Assembly (NCBI GenBank): GCA_947253155.1
Contig: CAMXYK010000012.1
Location: 1 to 33,204, forward strand
Direction: 5' to 3'
DNA from: an uncultured Bifidobacteriaceae bacterium
Lineage (GTDB): Bacteria > Actinomycetota > Actinomycetes > Actinomycetales > Bifidobacteriaceae
DNA length: 33,204 nt
Each line of letters opens with the position of its first letter. Positions within the stretch are counted from its first letter, which is position 1. Position numbers and translations under genes: made by a program. Of the stretch, positions 23,007-30,120 are shown one piece after another. The notes beneath the pieces are model-generated. The model searched no databases. It saw only the letters and a program-made list of their open reading frames with translations, and was not told the origin of the DNA.

Positions 23007-23151
23007 AAACACTGTTAAAAACTCAGTTAACGAACTGAGAAAATAACGATAATTGCCTAAACACTGTTAATAACTCAGTAAGCCAACTGAGAAAATAACA
23101 CTCACAACTCAAACACCGTTAAAAACTCAGTTAACGAACTGAGAAAATAAC
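23007..23151. repeat. Three 41-bp dyad repeats with 11-bp spacers
   Basis: Copies lie at 23007-23047, 23059-23099 and 23111-23151, so starts are exactly 52 bp apart and the spacers (unrelated in sequence) are both 11 bp. Each copy has the order GTTA, four A/T bases, CTCAGT(T), a short loop, (A)ACTGAG, AAAA, TAAC. The inner dyad CTCAGTT/AACTGAG and the outer GTTA/TAAC are both kept. A degenerate half copy (GCCTAAT..GTTAATAAC) follows near 23174-23193. The array lies between the tRNA-His terminator and ftsK. Confidence 0.92.
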
Positions 23152-23268
23152 AGTCATGTGTTACTCGCGCAGTGCCTAATCTGCGTTAATAACGAATAAG
23201 AGGGGTAAGCGGCAAGCTGCAAGCGCTTCATTTAAATAACTTCAGCTATGGAGTAGACTGGTATGGTT

Positions 23269-23280
23269 ACACATATGTGT
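23269..23280. promoter_or_regulatory. Perfect 12-bp palindrome upstream of ftsK
   Basis: ACACATATGTGT is a perfect palindrome 52 bp before the ftsK start codon, next to a TGGTATGGT stretch that could serve as an extended -10 box. It may be an operator, but no family assignment is possible. Confidence 0.35.
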
Positions 23281-23332
23281 TGTTGATGATGACATTGCGT
23301 ACTAATAGCGCATGGTACAAAAGGAGTATTGT

Positions 23333-26029
23333 ATGGCTGGTAAGGCAGCGCCTAAAGAACCATGGTGGGAAACTGCACTTCTGTTTGTGCCGCGAATTTT
23401 AGGCAAAACAGTGCGTTCGCTTTTTGGCGTTGGTGAGTACGATGAAGCTTACCGCAGAGACGGCTTATGCTTTGTTATGCTCGTTCTTGCCGTATTATTC
23501 TGCGCTTCTGAATGGTTCCATGTAAGCGGTTTTATTGGTGTTTGGCTGCATATTATATCTTCTAGCATTTTTGGTGTTATGAGCGTTGTGCTCCCAATAT
23601 GGTTAAGTGTTGTTGCAATTCGTTTAATGCGAAATAGTGGTTCTGGTTCCGGAAATCCTTATGTTATTGGCGGTTTTGTGACGCTTTTGTGCTCCGTATG
23701 CTCGATTATTGATATTGCTTTTGCTGCTAAACATCACGCTTTTAGTTTTGATACTGTACAAAAATATGGTGGTTTAATAGGTTTTGCATTAGGTTCTCCT
23801 ATATCTTGGGGTCTTTCCCGTATTTTTGCTCTTATAATTTTTGTAATTTTGGCTCTTTTTTCAATATTGCTAATAACTCGTCTTCACGTAACGGATGTAG
23901 CTCAATTTTTGGTTGGACTTTTTGCAAATAAGACTAAAAATAAAGAACAATCGTCTGATAATACCGAAAATAGCGTTTCAAAAGATTCCTACAAAGATAG
24001 TCAAAAACCTTTGGAATTCGCCGAAGGTGTTCCAACTCACGACGAATCTTCTGAAAAAAATAAGAAAACTGCTGAAAATTCTGTTTTATCCAAACTGTGG
24101 AATTCGCTATTTAATCGCAAGAAAAATAATAACAAAGATGAGCTTCTTGACGAATACGCTGGTGATGACGCGTTTTCTCATGCCGCAGCCGTACATGGTG
24201 ATGCGAATGAGGAAATCCAAAGCGATGAGCCGAAGCGTATGCGAACCGTAAGTAGCGATGCTGGAATCCAAAATAATTACGTAAACGCACAGCAAGATGA
24301 GGATTCTGAGCGCGTTGCTCCAAGAACTGCTTCATCTTCGCCAGTAATGTCTATTGATACTATGCCAAAAGCTCCTATGAGTGGTTCTGCTAGCTTTGCT
24401 AACTCTGCTAACGATCCGTGGTCCAGCATTCCAGCTGAACGTATGGATCAGTATAGAAAAGATCAAGAAAGCGAAGATAATAGCGACGATGCAAGCGCTA
24501 AAAATAATCTAAACTCTTATGACGATTCCGCTTTGCAACCGTACCAGCTTCCTGATTTGAACATTCTTGCTTTTGGAAAGCCTCATGCTGCTAGAACTCC
24601 GGCAAACGACAATGTTATTCGTGCACTAACTTCCACTTTTGAGCAGTTTGATGTTGATGCGCGCGTAATCGGATTCCTAAGAGGACCATCTGTTACTCAG
24701 TACGAAGTTGAGCTTGGACCTGGCGTAAAAGTTGAAAAAGTTACGAATTTGCAAAAAAATATTGCGTACGCTGTAGCAAGTACGGATGTGCGTATTTTGT
24801 CTCCAATTCCAGGAAAGTCGGCAATTGGTATTGAAATTCCAAACGTTGACCGCGAAATTGTGCATTTGGGAGATGTTTTGCGCTCGCAAAAAGCTCTTAA
24901 CGACCCTAATCCAATGCTTACAGGCGTTGGAAAAGATGTTGAAGGTCATTTCGTAACTGCAGCTCTCGATAAAATGCCGCATTTGCTTGTTGCTGGCGCT
25001 ACAGGCTCTGGTAAGTCAAGTTTTATTAACTCAATGCTTACTTCGATTATTATGCGTGCAACTCCTGAGCAAGTTCGCATGATTATGGTTGATCCTAAGC
25101 GCGTGGAGCTTTCTGCGTACGCTGGCATTCCGCATTTACTTACGCCAATTATTACGGATCCTAAGAAGGCAGCTCAAGCTCTTGAGTGGGTTGTTAAAGA
25201 GATGGATGCTCGCTACGACGACTTGCAATTCTTCGGTTTCCGTCATGTTAAGGATTTCAACAAGGCTGTGCGTGAAGGCAAAGTTCATGCTCCGGCTGGC
25301 TCTGAGCGAAAAGTTGCTCCATACCCGTATTTGCTTGTGGTTGTGGACGAGATGGCTGATTTAATGATGGTTGCAAAGAACGACGTGGAAAGTTCTATTC
25401 AGCGCATTACTCAGCTTGCTCGAGCTGCAGGCGTGCATTTGGTTCTTGCTACTCAGCGTCCGTCCGTTGACGTTGTAACGGGCTTAATTAAGGCGAATAT
25501 TCCTTCTCGCTTGGCTTTTGCTACTTCTTCTGCAACTGATTCCAGAGTTATTTTGGATACTGTTGGTGCAGAAACTTTGATTGGTCAAGGTGACGCTTTG
25601 TTCCTTCCAATGGGTGCTGCTAAGCCTCAGCGCGTGCAAGGCTCTTGGGTGAGTGAGTCGGAGATTCGTAAAGCTGTGGAATACGTGCGCACTCAGCGCA
25701 AACCTAAGTATCGTGAAGATATTGAGCAAATGGCTCAAAAAGCGGATGCTCAAGCTCAAAACAAGCTTAAAACAAGCGATATTGGAGACGATATGGACGA
25801 GCTGCTTCAGGCGGCTGAGCTTGTGGTTGGCTCGCAGTTTGGTTCAACTTCGATGCTTCAGCGAAAGCTGCGCGTTGGTTTTGCTAAGGCTGGCCGACTT
25901 ATGGATTTGCTTGAATCTCGAGGAGTTGTGGGGCCTTCTGAAGGTTCTAAAGCACGCGAAGTTTTGGTTCAGCCGGAAGATTTGCCTAAAGTTTTGGCAT
26001 TTATTCGTGGTGAGTCGGATTCGTTATAA
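23333..26029 (+). CDS. ftsK: DNA translocase FtsK/SpoIIIE
   Basis: FtsK pumps chromosomal DNA through the closing septum. This 898-residue protein has about four N-terminal membrane segments (to ~200) and an acidic Ser/Asp/Asn-rich linker (~205-400). The RecA-like motor has a Walker A GATGSGKS (555-562), a Walker B VVVDEMADLMM, and ATQRPSVDVVTG. A C-terminal winged-helix gamma domain reads orienting DNA sequences. AGGAG before the ATG at 23333 is better placed than the in-frame ATG at 23312. An ftsK-pgsA-cinA-recA-recX order is common in actinobacteria. The upstream region carries the 52-bp-period repeat array. Confidence 0.95.
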   Translation: MAGKAAPKEPWWETALLFVPRILGKTVRSLFGVGEYDEAYRRDGLCFVMLVLAVLFCASEWFHVSGFIGVWLHIISSSIFGVMSVVLPIWLSVVAIRLMRNSGSGSGNPYVIGGFVTLLCSVCSIIDIAFAAKHHAFSFDTVQKYGGLIGFALGSPISWGLSRIFALIIFVILALFSILLITRLHVTDVAQFLVGLFANKTKNKEQSSDNTENSVSKDSYKDSQKPLEFAEGVPTHDESSEKNKKTAENSVLSKLWNSLFNRKKNNNKDELLDEYAGDDAFSHAAAVHGDANEEIQSDEPKRMRTVSSDAGIQNNYVNAQQDEDSERVAPRTASSSPVMSIDTMPKAPMSGSASFANSANDPWSSIPAERMDQYRKDQESEDNSDDASAKNNLNSYDDSALQPYQLPDLNILAFGKPHAARTPANDNVIRALTSTFEQFDVDARVIGFLRGPSVTQYEVELGPGVKVEKVTNLQKNIAYAVASTDVRILSPIPGKSAIGIEIPNVDREIVHLGDVLRSQKALNDPNPMLTGVGKDVEGHFVTAALDKMPHLLVAGATGSGKSSFINSMLTSIIMRATPEQVRMIMVDPKRVELSAYAGIPHLLTPIITDPKKAAQALEWVVKEMDARYDDLQFFGFRHVKDFNKAVREGKVHAPAGSERKVAPYPYLLVVVDEMADLMMVAKNDVESSIQRITQLARAAGVHLVLATQRPSVDVVTGLIKANIPSRLAFATSSATDSRVILDTVGAETLIGQGDALFLPMGAAKPQRVQGSWVSESEIRKAVEYVRTQRKPKYREDIEQMAQKADAQAQNKLKTSDIGDDMDELLQAAELVVGSQFGSTSMLQRKLRVGFAKAGRLMDLLESRGVVGPSEGSKAREVLVQPEDLPKVLAFIRGESDSL

Positions 26030-26113
26030 GAATTCTTTATAAAGTAGTGTATTATATGTTGAAGCACTTGTTAGTGACAGTTATAAGTTTTTAGTTTGCG
26101 ATAGGATAAAAAC

Positions 26114-26827
26114 ATGCGTATGAGAAAGAATGCAAAGAAGTCATTTTTCGATGGTTGGAATTGTGCTCCTAATATCGTGACTTATGTACGTATAGTACTG
26201 TCACTTGTTTTTATTGTTTTATATTTGCTTTCAGGTGAGTGGGGTTTCCAGTCTGTTTCATTGCGTTGGGCTGCTTTTGCTTTGTTTGTTATTGCAGCTG
26301 TAACCGATAAACTTGACGGTTGGATGGCTCGTAAATATCACAAAGTTACAGAATTGGGCAAATTGCTTGACCCAATTGCGGATAAAATCCTTGTTTTGTC
26401 TGCATTAGTGATTGCTTCAATCTTTAATGAGATTTATTGGTGGATAACAATTTTGTTCCTAGTTCGTGAAATTAGCATTACTTTAGTGCGTTTTTACGTG
26501 ATTAATAAGGGTGGAAAGGTTATTCCTGCATCTTCCGCTGGAAAGTATAAGACTCTTACGCAAACAGTTGGCATTTCTATGATTCTTTTGCCAATGGTTG
26601 CGCTTTTCCAGGATGTTCAGCTTCCTTCTTGGGTTATTTCTTACTATGCTGTAGCTTTTGGTTTGCTTGGTATTTCTTTGGGCTTCGCATTCTATTCTGC
26701 AGTGTTGTACGTTTATAGCGCTTTCTTTGAGAAAACTTCGGATGATTCTAACTCTGATGAGTCTCGTTTGAATGATTCTCGCCTTAGCGCACCAAGCACA
26801 CCGGCTCCATTGCCACCGTTGCAATGA
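26114..26827 (+). CDS. pgsA: CDP-diacylglycerol-glycerol-3-phosphate 3-phosphatidyltransferase (PgsA)
   Basis: PgsA makes phosphatidylglycerol phosphate, the precursor of phosphatidylglycerol, in the membrane. The 237-residue protein has the CDP-alcohol phosphotransferase signature: Asp65, Asp68, Gly69, Ala72, Arg73, Gly82, Asp86 and Asp90. It has about five or six hydrophobic segments. The last ~30 residues form a hydrophilic Ser/Asp/Pro-rich tail (EKTSDDSNSDES) that is not part of the enzyme core. AGGA stands seven bases before the ATG. Its stop overlaps the cinA start (ATGA, 26824-26827). Its product is the donor lipid for the LtaS-family and MprF-like proteins of this window. Confidence 0.93.
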   Translation: MRMRKNAKKSFFDGWNCAPNIVTYVRIVLSLVFIVLYLLSGEWGFQSVSLRWAAFALFVIAAVTDKLDGWMARKYHKVTELGKLLDPIADKILVLSALVIASIFNEIYWWITILFLVREISITLVRFYVINKGGKVIPASSAGKYKTLTQTVGISMILLPMVALFQDVQLPSWVISYYAVAFGLLGISLGFAFYSAVLYVYSAFFEKTSDDSNSDESRLNDSRLSAPSTPAPLPPLQ

Positions 26828-27486
26828 GTAATATTTCATCTTTACCTACTGAAATCCTAGCTGCGCGCATATTAGATAACAGCGTGCAGCTAGGTTTTCA
26901 TATTTCTGCAGCTGAATCTTTAACAGGCGGACTTTTAGCTGACGCTTTTGTGTCTGTTCCTGGCGCTTCTAAAGTTTTTTGCGGATCTGCTGTTACGTAT
27001 GATATTCACGCAAAATCTAAAATTTTAGGCGTTGACGCTAATCTTTTACAAACTGAAGGTGCTGTTTATAAAGATGTTGCTATGCAAATGGCGGTTGGAA
27101 CATCTCGCATATACCGTGGCGCTGGTTGGAAATATGAAGATCAATCTGCAGATGATTCTTCAGATGATTCTCGATTTCCTATAATTGGATTGTCAACAAC
27201 TGGTGTTGCAGGCCCTGGTCCTGATGGCAATAAACCTGCGGGATTGGTTTATGTGGGAATTCGTTTGCCTAAAGTTTGCGATTTTAGTGACTGTATTTTG
27301 CAAAAATCTCGAAGCTTTCTTGAATTTGATTGCGTGAGTAATTTTTGGAATTATGATTCTAACGGCAATATTGTTCTTGTTTTTGAATTGCGTTTAGATG
27401 GCAGTCGTGAACAAGTGCGTCGCTCTACGGTGCATAATTTATTAGGCATGTTGAATGATTTGCTGTCTCTATTAAGCAATAAGTAG
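26824..27486 (+). CDS. cinA: CinA C-terminal domain protein (nicotinamide-nucleotide amidohydrolase, PncC type)
   Basis: Only the C-terminal CinA domain is present, with no molybdopterin-binding-like N-terminal half. The family deamidates nicotinamide mononucleotide in NAD salvage. The conserved AAESLTGGLLADAFVSVPG begins at residue 29, and GLSTTGVAGPGPDG forms the second active-site region. At 220 residues it is longer than the usual ~160. An insertion with a DDSSDDS stretch (~residues 108-117) and an extra segment before the C-terminal strand explain this. The start overlaps the pgsA stop, giving tight coupling. The name comes from competence-linked homologues; the position before recA is shared with many bacteria. 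Confidence 0.9.
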   Translation: MSNISSLPTEILAARILDNSVQLGFHISAAESLTGGLLADAFVSVPGASKVFCGSAVTYDIHAKSKILGVDANLLQTEGAVYKDVAMQMAVGTSRIYRGAGWKYEDQSADDSSDDSRFPIIGLSTTGVAGPGPDGNKPAGLVYVGIRLPKVCDFSDCILQKSRSFLEFDCVSNFWNYDSNGNIVLVFELRLDGSREQVRRSTVHNLLGMLNDLLSLLSNK

Positions 27487-27496
27487 GGGGATTGTT

Positions 27497-27730
27497 ATGC
27501 GCGAGCGCGAATTTTGGCAGTTGCTTGAAGAGATTTTTGGTAGAGAATTAGGACGCAGTATTGCGCGCGATCAGGGTTTGCAAAAGCTTGGTGGCATGAG
27601 CGTTTGTGAGGCTTTAGAAGCTGGGATTGAGCCTCGAGTAGTGTGGAATGTTCTGTGCGATCATATGGGTATTCCGGATAGTAAGCGTTGGGGTAAGGAT
27701 CATAACGCTCCTCCTATGCCAGCTTGCTGA
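27497..27730 (+). CDS. DUF3046 family protein
   Basis: This 77-residue protein matches the small DUF3046 family, which in actinobacteria typically sits just upstream of recA. No function is established. It is hydrophilic, without membrane segments or cysteine motifs. The features I recognise are the N-terminal REREFW start, the central LGGMSVCEALEAG, and the PDSKRWGKD segment near the end. GGGGGA before the ATG and a 10-bp gap from cinA place it in the pgsA-cinA transcript. Confidence 0.85.
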   Translation: MREREFWQLLEEIFGRELGRSIARDQGLQKLGGMSVCEALEAGIEPRVVWNVLCDHMGIPDSKRWGKDHNAPPMPAC

Positions 27731-27775
27731 ATGTTTTTAAGTATTTTTTGCGGAAAATAAGCAAGACACGCAGTA

Positions 27776-27791
27776 TCGAACAAATGTTCGT
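27776..27791 (+). promoter_or_regulatory. LexA-binding SOS box of recA
   Basis: TCGAACAAATGTTCGT contains the perfect actinobacterial/Bacillus-type SOS dyad CGAAC-N4-GTTCG. It overlaps the position of the -35 element for the TATACT box at 27800-27805, so LexA would block RNA polymerase directly. Confidence 0.9.
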
Positions 27792-27799
27792 ATAAAGTG

Positions 27800-27805
27800 T
27801 ATACT
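27800..27805 (+). promoter_or_regulatory. Probable recA -10 box
   Basis: TATACT lies 9 bp after the SOS box. Seventeen bases upstream is CGAACA, inside the LexA site. Transcription from here would give a recA leader of about 145 nt. Confidence 0.6.
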
Positions 27806-27866
27806 TGTAGTTGTTGAAATAATTGCAGCGCAATCAAGCGTCATGGTGAATATTTAGCTTTAGCTT

Positions 27867-27875
27867 TTATCCACA
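27867..27875 (+). promoter_or_regulatory. Perfect DnaA-box match in the recA leader
   Basis: TTATCCACA is identical to the strongest DnaA-binding 9-mer. It lies between the SOS promoter and the recA start codon, 83 bp before the ATG. A single box may bind DnaA weakly or act in regulation; no cluster of boxes is nearby, so it is not an origin. Confidence 0.55.
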
Positions 27876-27957
27876 TTGCTCAAAAGCGCTTGCATTAGCA
27901 TCGTGTATGGAACTAAGGTCGTTCGATACATAACGGCATGCGAAAGGAGTAGTAAAC

Positions 27958-29121
27958 ATGGCGCAAGCAAAAGGTAAAAGCAGTATTGATCGCCTTATTG
28001 ATGCCGATAAAGCAGATCCACGCCGTCAAGCAGCGTTGGAAACTGCGTTAGCTAATGTAGAACGTCAATATGGAAAAGGTTCTGCAATGCGCTTAGGTGA
28101 TAGGCCTATGCAAGATGTAGAAGTTATTCCTACTGGTTCGATTGCGTTGGATACCGCTTTGGGTATTGGCGGTGTGCCTCGCGGACGTATTGTTGAAGTG
28201 TATGGTCCGGAATCTTCTGGTAAAACAACATTGGCATTGCATATTGTTGCCAACGCTCAAAAAAATGGTGGTGTTGCAGCGTTTATTGATGCTGAGCACG
28301 CATTGGATCCTGTATACGCTCGTAAGCTTGGTGTTGATACTGACGCGCTTATTGTTTCTCAGCCAGATAATGGTGAGCAAGCTTTGGAAATTGCGGATAT
28401 GCTTATTCGTTCTGGAGCTTTAGATGTGATTGTTGTTGATTCTGTTGCAGCTCTTGTTCCTAAAGCTGAAATCGACGGTGATATGGGGGATAGTCACGTT
28501 GGTTTGCAAGCTCGTTTAATGAGCCAAGCATTGCGAAAAATGACTGGCGCTCTTTCTCAAGCTGGAACTACTGCTATTTTTATTAATCAGCTTCGTGAAA
28601 AAATTGGTGTGTTCTTTGGAAATCCAGAAACAACAACTGGCGGTAAAGCTTTGAAATTCTACGCGTCTGTGCGTATGGATATTCGTAGAGTTTCCACTAT
28701 TAAAGAAGGCGAAGAAGCAATTGGCAATCGCACTAAAGTGAAGATTGTTAAGAATAAGATGGCTCCGCCATTTAAGACTGCTGAATTTGATGTGCTTTAC
28801 GGCGAAGGCATTTCCACCGAAGGCTCTGTTATTGACATGGGCTTGCAAGCTAATGTTATTAAGAAATCCGGTTCTTGGTTTACTTATGAAGGTGAACAGC
28901 TTGGACAGGGTCGAGAAAACGTTCGTAAGTTCTTGAAAGATAACCCAGCTATTACGGAAGAGATTAGCGAAAAGATTAAAGCCGCATTAGGTTTAATGCA
29001 TCCAGAAGATCAGTTTGCTGAAGATCCTGAATTGGATAAACCAGATGCTGATACAGATGGTGCTACTAGCAAGTCTTCTGCAGAAAAATCTAGTGCAGAA
29101 AAAACTACTGCGGAAAAGTAG
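27958..29121 (+). CDS. recA: Recombinase RecA
   Basis: RecA forms filaments on single-stranded DNA, drives homologous recombination and triggers LexA cleavage. The 387-residue protein has Walker A GPESSGKT (83-90), the QLREKIG segment and the GGKALKFYASVR loop, all typical. The last ~30 residues are acidic and end in three pentapeptides, SSAEK, SSAEK, TTAEK. The DNA repeat encoding them continues past the stop codon. GGAG precedes the ATG. Control by the SOS box at 27776 is expected. recX follows 57 bp downstream. Confidence 0.98.
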   Translation: MAQAKGKSSIDRLIDADKADPRRQAALETALANVERQYGKGSAMRLGDRPMQDVEVIPTGSIALDTALGIGGVPRGRIVEVYGPESSGKTTLALHIVANAQKNGGVAAFIDAEHALDPVYARKLGVDTDALIVSQPDNGEQALEIADMLIRSGALDVIVVDSVAALVPKAEIDGDMGDSHVGLQARLMSQALRKMTGALSQAGTTAIFINQLREKIGVFFGNPETTTGGKALKFYASVRMDIRRVSTIKEGEEAIGNRTKVKIVKNKMAPPFKTAEFDVLYGEGISTEGSVIDMGLQANVIKKSGSWFTYEGEQLGQGRENVRKFLKDNPAITEEISEKIKAALGLMHPEDQFAEDPELDKPDADTDGATSKSSAEKSSAEKTTAEK

Positions 29122-29160
29122 TAGCGTAAAAGTACTAGCGGAAAAATAGTAGCGGAAATC
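29074..29160 (+). repeat. Repeat array crossing the recA stop codon
   Basis: Three 15-bp units (29074-29118) encode the RecA tail SSAEK-SSAEK-TTAEK. They run without a gap into three 14-bp units that begin with the stop codon: TAGTAGCGTAAAAG, TACTAGCGGAAAAA and TAGTAGCGGAAATC (29119-29160). The period changes from 15 to 14 exactly at the stop codon. Confidence 0.88.
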
Positions 29161-29178
29161 AAATAAAGCGAACGCAAT

Positions 29179-29988
29179 ATGGTGATTAGTGTAGCAAGTT
29201 TTCTTCGCAATCATCCTGTAGTGCTTAACGGGGAAGAGAGTGACGAAAGTAATGACGTCACTCTTAATACTCGTAAGCGCAGTACTAAACGTGCATCGCA
29301 TAAATCGCAATTGCTAGGTGCGAAAAATTATACAAATAACATGCCGTATGTAAAAAGCACGAATGTATGTGATTTAAGCGATGAGATTTGCGAAAGTAGT
29401 GAATATTGCGAAAGCGATGAGCCTTACAGAAGCGATGAGCCTTACGAAAGTAGTGAATATTGCGAAAGCGATGAGTCTTACGAAAGCAGTGAAAATAGCG
29501 GAAGTAAAGTCGTTAAAACTAACGAAGATGATTGCAAAGAAGCTGCTTTGCGTCTTTTGGATTATGCGCCACGCTCAGTAGCGGATATGCGCCAGCGTCT
29601 TAAAGAAAAAGGCTATGATGAGGAGGTTGTTGAGGCGGTTATTCAGCGTTTGCTTGAATTGCGTTTTCTTGACGACAATCAATATGCAAAAGCAGTAATC
29701 CGCTCTTGCGTGTCCCGAATGCTTGGAGCTAGAGCTACTCGCATGGAATTGAAGCGTAAAAACGTTGATTCTGTAGCAATTTCTAGTTGTGTGGCTGAAG
29801 CTCAAGAGTTAGGAATGTTTACTGAAGCTGCTTGGGAACTTGGGCGAAAAACTGCTCAACGCACGAAAAATCTTGAGCCTTTAGTTCGAAGGCGAAGATT
29901 TTTTGCTGCAGCTGCTAGAAAAGGGCATGATTTAAGCATTATTAACGAAGTGTACAACGCTTTATTTACGAACAGCGAAGAAGAATAG
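29179..29988 (+). CDS. recX: RecX regulatory protein with repeat-rich acidic N-terminal extension
   Basis: RecX binds RecA filaments and limits their growth. The 269-residue protein has its conserved three-helix repeats from about residue 117 to the end (ALRLLDYAPRSVADMRQRLKEKG and following). Typical RecX proteins are about 150-200 residues. The extra length is an N-terminal region with basic stretches and then a Glu/Ser/Asp/Tyr/Cys hexapeptide repeat (residues 72-107). The ATG at 29179 has no good ribosome site, so translation may rely on coupling to recA or start at another codon. A terminator follows at 29993. Confidence 0.92.
   Translation: MVISVASFLRNHPVVLNGEESDESNDVTLNTRKRSTKRASHKSQLLGAKNYTNNMPYVKSTNVCDLSDEICESSEYCESDEPYRSDEPYESSEYCESDESYESSENSGSKVVKTNEDDCKEAALRLLDYAPRSVADMRQRLKEKGYDEEVVEAVIQRLLELRFLDDNQYAKAVIRSCVSRMLGARATRMELKRKNVDSVAISSCVAEAQELGMFTEAAWELGRKTAQRTKNLEPLVRRRRFFAAAARKGHDLSIINEVYNALFTNSEEE
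29392..29499 (+). repeat. Six 18-bp in-frame repeats inside recX
   Basis: Six consecutive 18-bp units encode ESSEYC, ESDEPY, RSDEPY, ESSEYC, ESDESY and ESSENS. Units 1 and 4 are identical in DNA, and units 2, 3 and 5 differ by one or a few bases. This points to recent unit duplication, possibly in 36-bp steps. A degenerate seventh unit (LSDEIC) precedes them. Confidence 0.93.
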
Positions 29989-29992
29989 AAAA

Positions 29993-30017
29993 AGGCCGGC
30001 TTATTATAAACCGGCCT
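29993..30017. terminator. Terminator between convergent recX and thrC
   Basis: AGGCCGG (29993-29999) pairs with CCGGCCT (30011-30017) around an 11-base loop. On the minus strand the hairpin is followed by TTTTTCTATT, a good terminator tail for thrC. For recX the tail is GTTCTATTAG, weaker. It lies 4 bp after the recX stop codon. Confidence 0.88.
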
Positions 30018-30026
30018 GTTCTATTA

Positions 30027-30120
30027 GATTTAGCTAGTAAAATTTAGCTACTAAAATTGCGTTACTAATTTCCCTCACTAAATCTTCTCTAGTAAATCTT
30101 CCGCACTAAATCTTCTTTAC
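30027..30120 (-). repeat. Degenerate 14-bp tandem array after the thrC stop codon
   Basis: About seven units of mostly 14 bp (one of 13) run from the thrC stop codon to the terminator. Read on the plus strand they include TAAATCTTCTTTAC, TAAATCTTCCGCAC, TAAATCTTCTCTAG, TAAAATTGCGTTAC and TAAAATTTAGCTAC. The outermost base of the array is part of the stop codon itself. Confidence 0.85.

Noticed and set aside
23007..23151. CRISPR array
   Set aside because: The repeats are regular, but spacers are only 11 bp, there are three copies, and no cas genes are present.
29381..29581. Alternative-frame ORF through the recX repeat
   Set aside because: It only reflects the 18-bp repeat being open in another frame; the conserved RecX fold is in the frame starting at 29179.
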